From Pyrrhosoma nymphula (taxonomy: Eukaryota; Arthropoda; Insecta; Odonata; Coenagrionidae): a DNA stretch of 64,000 nt. Below are positions 56,355 through 64,000 of this stretch, piece after piece. Location of the stretch: positions 22,044,596 through 22,108,595 of the forward strand of contig OY754330.1 of NCBI GenBank assembly GCA_963573305.1, read 5' to 3'. Position 1 is the stretch's first letter; each line of letters opens with the position of its first letter. The translations under genes and the position numbers were made by a program. Below the pieces are notes generated by a model. That model ran no database searches. It was not told the origin of the DNA and saw nothing but the letters and a program-made list of their open reading frames with translations.

Positions 56355-56830
56355 ATCAAAAGAATATCTTAGTAAACACTCGTAAAATGAAAGTGCATCA
56401 ATGTACGAAATAGTCGTATCGTAAATACAAACATCATAATAAAGAGACGAGCATGTGCATGATAACGGAAATTACTCGAGGTAAGTACTTGTCACCGAGT
56501 TGTATTAATTTCTAAGGTAAAATATAAATCTTTTAAGATGTTGTCGATGGACATTAATGCTCCTTCTCTTCCAGGACTCAGTCCTCCTCAACGATATGCT
56601 GAGTCCACCTCGTCGCTTGGAACGGCCCGGTGATTTTTCCCTATATTATCACAGCTATGAAGGACTGTTAATTTATCAGCAACGTTTATGCCAATATATT
56701 TATATATTTAATGTGATAAACTAATGCCCTTCCGAGTAAATTCCAGCTTACTAAACGTTGTCAATCCCATGTTATGCCATGTCTTTGGAATACTTAGTGG
56801 TGTGTCATTAATCTAATCAAATAACTCAGA
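56355..56830. other. Unassigned sequence
   Basis: No gene or repeat signature recognised. Confidence 0.4.
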
Positions 56831-56844
56831 GAAGGTGGGATTTT

Positions 56845-57110
56845 TTGACGTTTCCTCAAAGGTTATCGTATGTCTTTATGATTTCATTTTTTGGGATCTT
56901 ACCCATTTCAGCATATCTTGGTAGTATGTTGGAGGAGAATGGATTTATTTGTAGGGACATCAGATGCAGAATTTCCGTGGCTAAAGAACCATTTTCGAGG
57001 ATAAGGGAATCTATGAGGGGGGTTTGAGAAGAGACTTAAAGAAAGGGCTGGTGAAAACTTTAATATGGAGCGTGGCGCTGTATGGGTCGGAAAAATTGGT
57101 CATCGCGAAG
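56845..57110 (+). mobile_element. RTE-type RT C-terminal fragment
   Basis: YLGSMLEENGFICRDIRCRI, SVAKEPFSRIRESMRG, then in another frame KGLVKTLIWSVALYGSEKL. This is the typical YLGS..., RI..AK.AF and LYGSE region following the RT palm. Confidence 0.65.
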
Positions 57111-57289
57111 GGAGGATGTGCGTTAGGGGCGGTCATGGGACAACTTTTTTCGAAATTCTATTTTAAACATCCGGCAAAATGTAGCCCTTAGTACCCAAAG
57201 AACAGAGAAAAAATTTAGTTTCGGTACGATGACTTCCTACGGAGCCGCCGGGGTCAAAATACGTATATATAACATTCCCCCTTCATCGT

Positions 57290-57485
57290 GAGCATATCTG
57301 TAGTGTAGTGCATGCTTGCGTGGCTTCGCCTCGTGACAAACCTTAGCGATTTAGGCTAATGCATCATTAGTCGCAGTTACACTAACTTTAGGGTATAGTG
57401 TATGGGGTATAGGGCATGTTGGTAACTACTCACCCCCTGCCACACACCCCTAAGGTGGCTTGCAGGGTATTTGTAGATGTAGATT
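57290..57485 (+). mobile_element. LINE 3' tail, family A
   Basis: TAGTGCATGCTTGCGTGGCT, TCACCCCCTGCCACACACCC, GGTGGCTTGCAGGGTATTTG and TAGATGTAGAT. Confidence 0.75.
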
Positions 57486-57944
57486 AATAAAATTCAAATT
57501 GGACCCTTTCATGTATTCCCTACTCAAACACGATGACCCACAGTACATAATTGAATTTTACCCCAAGAGAACCATTTTGCCAACTAGAGTCGACCCTAAC
57601 TACCTACATGCCTCACATTATCGGTCCTTCACATTTCAGAAATCATTTACCGTTGCCGCCTCTCAAACTCTGAACTACCTACCTAAATCAATAAAAGATA
57701 CCTCATCACTGCCCCAATTCAAAAATAAATTATATTCTTACCTAAGATAAGCCATTGTAGGATAATTTAATTTATTTCAAAATTATTTTATCAAAATATT
57801 TAATCCTGTTGATATGTATTTGATTGTGTGAACTTGCTTCGTATTCCAATTTTTATATTGTGTTTTGTTGCTGATGTGTATTCCATTCATATGGCACGTT
57901 GCTTTTTGTTGTTGTTCACGAAATTGTAGGTAATATTGTTTTCT
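57486..57944 (+). mobile_element. LINE C-terminal fragment and 3' UTR
   Basis: The frame to 57750 ends SFTFQKSFTVAASQTLNYLP, KSIKDTSSLPQFKNKLYSYL, the common C-terminus of one LINE group (ASQTLNYLP for a W/LN.LP motif). The sequence after the stop continues on the far side of the RTE element (61460 on), as both flank its insertion site. Confidence 0.7.
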
Positions 57945-57957
57945 AGTTGCTTTGCGC
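57945..57957 (+). repeat. 13-bp target-site duplication of the RTE element, left
   Basis: AGTTGCTTTGCGC, repeated exactly at 61447-61459. Confidence 0.88.
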
Positions 57958-60900
57958 CCACCCACCAATTGGGAACCGAGCCTCAAGGTACTGGACGGGT
58001 CGCAGGTGGCGGATAGCGAACGTTCCATCAGATATGGTGGACAGCTGCGAATAAGGGGCATCCCAAATAAGCAGTCCCGGACCGAGGCGGCAGCATCGGG
58101 AGGGCGTGGCGAGGGTGACCTGTGGCAGGGGCACACTCATCAAAACCCACATGAGCCCAATGACGTGCTGTGTCATGGCGAGTAAGTGCCGCCATTAAAT
58201 ATGCACTGCCCCGTGCTGCCTTGCACGAGTAAGGAAGAGGATCCCAAAGGCTAGGAGAAGGCCACTCCGATGTAACACCGAGGTCAGGCCATGATCTTTG
58301 AGCTGTAGTGGAAGCAGTTGGCCTAAGAGAAGAGGACTCTAAACACAAACTCCTGGTCCTCCAGGTTGGGGGTTGGTCGCAAGGCTAACAACCTTGCACC
58401 GGAAAAATGTAAGTGTTAAGAAACGCCAACACCAAGCCTCGGATACGGACGGAACAAATGGAAAAAGACCCCAGCTCAGATCTACGGACTTGCGATTCGG
58501 AACCTGGAATGTGAGAACTCTGGCAATGCCAGGAAAAATGGATATCCTTGATGAAGAACTAGAAACATACAAAATGGATATAATAGCATTACAAGAAACA
58601 AAATGGCCATTTAGCGGCAAACTAAATACAAAAAGTTACCAAATAATGTACAGCGGCTGTGATAATGGAAGACACTACGCAGGCGTAGGTTTTGCCATCA
58701 AAAGAAATTTATTAGATTCTGTGATATGTTTTAAAGCTATTAGTGAGAGAATATGCTATGTAAGGTTAGGCGGTAAGTTTAATAATATATCAGCTGTTAG
58801 TTTTTATGCTCCAACTGAACAGAGCTGTGATGATGACAAAGATATGTTTTATGCCCAACTTGACGAAATAGTGACAGACGTCCCGCAGTACGACACACTT
58901 GTGCTGCTAGGGGATGCAAACGCTAAAATAGGCAGAGAAAATATTTGGAACAAAGTAGCAGGAAAAGAAAGCCTTCATGAAGAATCAAATGATAACGGGA
59001 CAAGATTACTCAGCTTTGCAAACGCATCAAACGTATACGTTGTAAGCACAAAGTTTCCTAGGAAAGACATTTATAAGGGTACTTGGGTGTTCCCAGATGG
59101 TAACACGGTTAACCAAATCGACCATATTTTGATGGACAAAAGGCATCGAAGTTCAGTGACTCAGGTAAGAAGTCTCAGAGGAGCAGAATGTGGTACTGAC
59201 CACTACTTAGTAATGGCAAAGTTAAGACAAAGAATAAAAATAGAAAAAAGGAACAAAAACAAAATTGAAGACAGGATATTTTTTGAAAATACCAAACTAA
59301 ATGAATACCAAATCGAACTGCAAAATAGATTCTCAGTTTTAATGAAAGACATTAAAGAAAATGATACAGCAACGGAACAAGAGAAAGTGGAAACATGAGG
59401 ACTGAATTCAAAATCAATATAAAAGAAGCAGCTAAAAAAGTTTTCAACAAGAAAAGAATGCCGAGAAAGCCATGGTTCAATGAAACATGTAGAGAATTGG
59501 TAGAAGAAAGAAAAGAAGCCAAAACAGAAGTTCTTGCGAAAAAATCACAGGAAGCAAAAGTAAGATACCAACTTGTCAATAGGAAAGTAAACAAAACCCT
59601 AAGAGCAGAAAAAAGGAAATACATCAATAATTCACTATTAAGAGCAGAACAGGACTGTACCCAAAACAACTCAAGAGACTTCTATAGAAAAGTAAGATTC
59701 TTTCAAAAAGGTTTTAAGCCAAATGTAGTGGGGGTAAAGGACAAGAATGGAATCTTAGCTAGTGAACCAGCGGGAGTCTTGAGAGTCTGGGAAGAATATT
59801 TTAGTGAGCTCCTAAACTGTGAAGAAGGTATAGAAGATGGGGAAGAGAATGAAGACGGAAGAAGTGAGGATATACATATTTTAAGGGATGAAAGTATCAA
59901 ATGCTCCGAACCAACAATAGAGGAAATAAAATCTGTATTAAAAACTTTCAAAAGAGGCAAAGCTCCAGGTGAAGATGCCATACCTATCGAGTTAATAACA
60001 AATGGATGTGAGGAGGTCATTAGATTTTTACATAAATTAATAACAAGAATATGGAAAGCAGAAAGAATGCCAAAAGAATGGACTGAAGCAGTCATTGTGC
60101 CCTTACATAAGAAAGGGGATAAATTGGATTGCAACAATTATAGAGGATTATCGTTGATTAACACTACATACAAAATACTATCCAAAATAGTGTTGAATAG
60201 ACTGAAAGAACAAGTAGAGGAGAAGATAGGAGACCACCAAGCGGGATTCATGAAAAACAGATCCACCACTGACCAAATATTTATCCTGAAGGAGGTAGCC
60301 TCTAAGTATTGGGAATACAATAAGGATCTGTTTGTGTTATTTATAGACTTTAGTAAAGCATATGACTCAATAAACAGAGAAAAACTGTGGGAAAGGTTGG
60401 AGAACTTTGGAATACCTGTTAAACTTGTTGAACTTGTTAAAATGTGTATAAAAGAATCCAAAGGAAAAGTAAAAGTGGGAAAAGAGTACTCCAAAACTTT
60501 TGAAATAAATACGGGCGTCAGACAGGGAGATGCACTTTCTCCACTGCTCTTCAATATAGCAATAGAAGAGGCGCTAAAGAGAACCAGAAATACACCTGGT
60601 GGAGCCAAAATTCCAGAAAAAATTAACCTACTAGCATTTGCAGATGATGTAGCAGTAGTAGCTGAAAATAAGGAAGAACTTAAAAACTTGACAAGAGTGC
60701 TACTAAATGAGGCGAATAAAGTAGGTTTAAAAGTAAACGAAGGCAAAATACAGTACATGAAAATAAGCAGAAATGAAGATGAAGAGAATTATCTACCAGT
60801 ATTGCAGCATAAGTTTATAAAAACTGACCAATTTAAATATTTAGGAGTACTAATAACAAACAACAACAAAGAAGAGACAGAAATAAACGCCTGACTTGCC

Positions 60901-61446
60901 TCAGCTGACAGATCATACTGGAGCTTAATAAAGTTATTTAAGAATAAACTCATATCAAAAAGAACAAAAATTAGGATTTATAAAACAATAGTGATACCAA
61001 TACTATTATATGGCTCTGAAGTGTGGGCTTGTACCAAAAAGTCACAAAAGAAACTCATAACGTTTGAAAACAAAGTATTGAGAAGATATTCGGTCCCATT
61101 AAAGAGGGTGAATCATGGAGAATAAGAAAAAACAAAGAGTTAAGAGAATTGTATAAAGAACCAAATATTGTGGGAATTATCAGAAGCAGGAGATTAAGGT
61201 GGCTGGGACACGTCCATAGAAGAAGTGAAGAAACAATGATGAAACAAGTGCTAAAAGGAAGACCAGAAGGTACAAGACCGTTAGGAAGACCAAGGATGCG
61301 CTGGAATGACGAAGTAGAGAAGGATATGAGAAGGATGGGAGCACATCTGGAAGTGACAGGCGACCGTAGAGCGTGGAGACGTGTGGTTGGCGAGGCCAAA
61401 GACCTCCTAGGTTTTCAATGGCCACAGGAGTAAGTAAGAGTAAGTA
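57958..61446 (+). mobile_element. Full-length RTE-clade LINE (3.5 kb)
   Basis: Exact 13-bp target duplications flank it. It has a 5' UTR of about 400 bp (GAACCGAGCCTCAAGGTACT, CTCCTGGTCCTCCAGGTTGG), one long coding region and a very short 3' end made of AAGAGTAAGTAAG repeats. It interrupts an older LINE 3' UTR. Only a few lesions are present, so the insertion is recent. Confidence 0.92.
58373..61433 (+). pseudogene. RTE endonuclease and reverse transcriptase, three lesions
   Basis: The endonuclease (58373-59398) is of the type annotated as craniofacial-development-protein-2-like: FGTWNVRTLAMPGKMDIL, DIIALQETKW with the catalytic Glu, LLGDANAKIGRE, GTDHYLVMAKL. A one-base loss near 59392 shifts the frame. 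The RT (59395-60894) has KAPGEDAIPIELIT, NYRGLSLINTTYKILSKIVL, LFIDFSKAYDSINREKLW, GVRQGDALSPLLFNIAIEEA, the catalytic LLAFADDVAVVAE, and FKYLGVLITNN. TGA at 60892 probably replaces CGA. A second one-base loss near 61083 leads to the C-terminal RRLRWLGHVHRRSEE and RPLGRPRMRWNDEVEKD. Repairs are inferred only to recognise domains. Size and order fit RTE, which has a single EN-RT ORF. Confidence 0.9.
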
Positions 61447-61459
61447 AGTTGCTTTGCGC
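61447..61459 (+). repeat. 13-bp target-site duplication of the RTE element, right
   Basis: AGTTGCTTTGCGC, partner of 57945-57957. Confidence 0.88.
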
Positions 61460-62514
61460 ACTAAATTTTACTATATTTTGAGGTCAAATGTGATTCATGC
61501 AAACTGTTCATATCGGATGTAAATCTGAGAACAATATGAATTATATTGTTGTTATTGAAAATATGCATGAAGGATAAAATGAAACGTTTTCTTAGAGGGG
61601 ACAAAAGTGATCTATTCTTCCAAAGAAATACGAGATATGAAAGAAACCGATATGGGCCTGGCAACTCCGCGGGCAGAATTATTTACCATACTCTTTTCCA
61701 TCTTTGAAAAAACACGATACGTGAACCAATCAAGTATGAAGTACATTAACTTAAAGAAGATTTTTTTCGGCATAAATTATCCTCAGCCCACCCCTAGTGT
61801 AGAAGGTAGCGAAAACCAGCTTCATAGTGGGTAACACTACTTCAATGTGTGTTGCAAAAACTAAGAAACAAAGTGATAACACAAAACCACTAAAAGGTTA
61901 AAACTCGGATAATTGCGTGTGGAAGAGATTCGTGTTCCGCACCATTGGTCCGACTTGGCGGCGACGAAATGATCATGTCTATGGCATGCATGGTTATGAA
62001 AAACCATGTTCTCTTTAATACACACCCACGTGTTTCTGCTTTTACGGGATTAGGTATCATGAGCGTTTCAATGGCGTCATCGTTGCGATATTCCTCAGAG
62101 GAAAATCATTTGCCGCTAATGTGCACTTGCGGTTGACACGGTAAAAGGTTATACCGTGGCTTGATTGGCAATTACAGTTACAACTTACGACAATATTGAG
62201 CAAGATACGCAGTTTGAATAACTGATTACAAAATCCTCAAAATGCTGTTAAATACGCTGATAATTGGCAGGAAATAATTAACTAACAACTGAGCCTTATA
62301 AACCAACACAATAACACCTAAAGTAATACTATGGATTAGGGGTGAACGGTGAAAAATATTCAGAAGATCTAAAAATAGTAAAAATATAGTAACATTCCTC
62401 AATGAATAAGGATATTGACATTCTACTCAAATATTGTAAGATAGCCACGCCAAAATTGAGGGAGGACGACGAGGAAACATTTAATAAAAGCAAAAACATT
62501 CTTGGTCAACAACA
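61460..62514. other. Remainder of the older LINE UTR, then unassigned sequence
   Basis: The first part continues the sequence split by the RTE insertion. From about 62290 there is weak similarity to the flank of the other F-box loci (ACTATGGATTAGGGGTGAAC against ACTAAGGATTAGGGATGAAC in locus A). No gene seen. Confidence 0.45.
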
Positions 62515-62520
62515 TTTATT
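62515..62520 (-). promoter_or_regulatory. Poly(A) signal AATAAA of F-box gene D
   Basis: AATAAA on the minus strand starts 63 bp past the stop, equivalent to the signals of A, B and C. The downstream TTGACCAAGA word is conserved. Confidence 0.6.
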
Positions 62521-62582
62521 TTACAAGTATTTGGATGCAGAAATACAATTATCAATTCCATTAAACACGAAACCCACAATAG

Positions 62583-63842
62583 TCATATTCTCATGCTCCG
62601 CTTAGGAACACCCACTCGGTCTCCCTTGCCATATGGTCCAGACGAATAGCTCCACCTGGATGCACTGACAGATGAAGACTCGGTGCCGACAGGAAGACCA
62701 AATATAGTGCCCACGGCTGGAAAAAAAATGCACAGCGTTAATACCGAGGCAATCATGTAATTAAACCACAATTTAAAGAGACAAAAAACCACTAGGTCTA
62801 AAACCAAAATAACCATCGATTAATATACGTTTGAAGCTATGAAAGTCAATCTATAGGAGTATTATACTGCAAAAAACACAGAGACCTGCCCAGTTATCTT
62901 AATATTAAATCCTGCTTGTATTAATATTTTCTTACCATTATATTTTTGACCTAATTGTTTTGACTTAATTGTCTACCACGCAAATTTTAAATTAATTTAA
63001 TTTAAATCAATTTGCCACAAGCACTAGCAGCAGGAACTCGAATGTATAAGATAAAAAAGGCTTCAGAATAAAATAAATACCTGATAATATATGTACTGGG
63101 TTACATTGTGTTACATATCACTATCAGGAGTCAATGAAATACCAAAACCACATTTCTTTGAACAAGTTCCCGAAATAACTCCAATCTCAACAAGACAGTA
63201 TTGTATTCTGCTTAAGTTACATCATTAGAATTTCAGGTACTCCACAACTTCGGATGGCAGAAATGTGGATAAACGTAAGGGCTAATTGATAACCACGGCA
63301 CCCGTCTGTGTGAGTTGAATTGCAAAAACATGCGTTCGATAAGTTTCCCTTACCTTTGCGAGTGGCGTTCTTTGCCTTGCGCACAGTCGCTGTCATCGAC
63401 ATTTTGCTGCCTTTGGATATAACAACAGGTCGATGTTTCTTCACAGGAAAAACAACTGCAAATAAGAGATATTTTTGTAAGATAATCAGTAAAACGAACC
63501 CAGTACAACAGAGATCATATTCCCCTCTAAAAAGAGGAAGCTCATGTGAGTCATCGAGAAAATATAAATAATTTTATAAACGATTAAGAGTTGGGTAACT
63601 TCTTACCTCGATTCGATTTCAAAGTCCTCATTTCATAGCACTCGTTTCTCGCATCGAAGGGACGCCCATTCTGACCGCCCCGGAGAGTGCGAATCCTGAC
63701 GTTCAACGGCATCGCCCTCTCCTTCCTCAAACGTTGGAGATGTTGGCGGACACGAGACCTCAACTCGGTGTCGCAGTACACATAAGACAGCCATGTCTTA
63801 TTCACTAGGGCACAGGACATCAGAGTAGCAGGATCCAACATC
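62583..63842 (-). CDS. F-box protein gene D, exons 2-4 (5' end beyond window)
   Basis: Exons 63842-63607, 63455-63354 and 62716-62583 (TGA at 62583) keep all GT-AG signals and phases of genes B and C. Exon 2 starts MLDPATLMSCALVNKTWLSY (second half of the F-box) and includes HLQRLRKERAMPLNVRIRTL and RGGQNGRPFDARNE. Exon 3 ends TATVRKAKNATRK. The exon 4 tail is the most diverged (ASRWSYSSGPYGKGDRVGVP) but ends KRSMRI like the others (KRSMRV in B). Exon 1 with the LPPE half of the F-box should lie to the right of 64000. No frame damage is seen. The 3' flank lacks the R1 repeat found beside A, B and C, so D may be the older locus. Confidence 0.85.
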
Positions 63843-64000
63843 CTATAAATAATTAAAATAAGTGTTTCAGCAACTGTACTCCAGAAATGCATGATAGCAA
63901 ACACATAAATAAGGTCACATGAATGTCTAACATCACAAAAGATCCATTAATTGAGAGATTAATTATATATTTATAAGTCCAATGCTAAAATTGCATTCGT
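63843..64000 (-). other. Start of intron 1 of F-box gene D
   Basis: Sequence upstream of the exon 2 acceptor, similar to the equivalent intron of gene C (GTTTCAGCAACTGTACTCCA against the CTGTACTCCACGAATG region). No exon 1 is found before the window ends. Confidence 0.6.

Noticed and set aside
58373..58620. Host craniofacial-development-like gene
   Set aside because: That name in databases usually reflects RTE endonucleases; here it is followed directly by RT and bounded by target duplications.

Overview
This is nuclear DNA from an animal, most likely an arthropod and probably an insect; I cannot name the species. It is AT-rich, has genes split by GT-AG introns, carries metazoan-type tRNA-Trp genes, and is dominated by decayed retrotransposons and DNA transposons typical of large arthropod genomes (CR1-group, jockey and RTE LINEs, Penelope-like, copia, piggyBac, mariner). 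Nothing suggests bacterial or phage DNA.

The only convincing protein-coding host genes form a small F-box family, all on the minus strand. Two are complete four-exon genes: B (3938-5947, 191 codons) and C (40820-43228, 193 codons). Gene D (62583-63842) enters from the right edge with exons 2-4. Locus A (1247-1904) is a pseudogene that lost exons 2-3, and a lone decayed exon 2 lies at 28190-28367. The three genes share exon phases, splice sites and an AATAAA signal 52-63 bp past the stop. B and C also share a CCAAT / GC-rich / TATA promoter. The conserved F-box motif suggests SCF ubiquitin-ligase adaptors, which is inference.

The second host family is a tRNA-Trp(CCA) cluster: one intact gene (32842-32913), two copies with a T-stem mismatch (37053-37124, 48271-48342) and one clear pseudogene (47511-47582), each in a related unit of about 0.8-0.95 kb. 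These units serve as empty sites that date two insertions: a 2.9-kb piggyBac element with TTAA duplications (34018-36922) and a 5S-rRNA-derived SINE with 13-bp duplications (33524-33877).

Layout: 1-6230 F-box loci A and B with a shared flanking repeat; 7913-17236 a direct duplication of about 4 kb split by a copia remnant; 17240-22115 nested copia, CR1, piggyBac and other LINE pieces; 22120-27755 a full-length jockey inserted in a Penelope-like element; 28190-31690 F-box fragment, CR1 and piggyBac remnants; 31870-39249 tRNA-Trp units with SINE, piggyBac, inverted-repeat element and LINEs; 39250-43985 gene C; 44600-46935 LINE tails and a third copy of a host repeat; 46940-51935 tRNA-Trp units and a CR1 LINE, including a 2.1-kb segment almost identical to 37143-39249; 52113-57944 jockey, a foldback mariner and LINE fragments; 57958-61446 a full-length RTE element with 13-bp target duplications; 62515 to the end, gene D.

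I found no defence system, CRISPR array or metabolic cluster. The most unusual items are the 5S-derived SINE, the covarying 3'-terminal hairpin of the CR1-group LINEs, the foldback mariner, the piggyBac empty site and the recurrent linkage of F-box genes, tRNA-Trp units and one inverted-repeat element.
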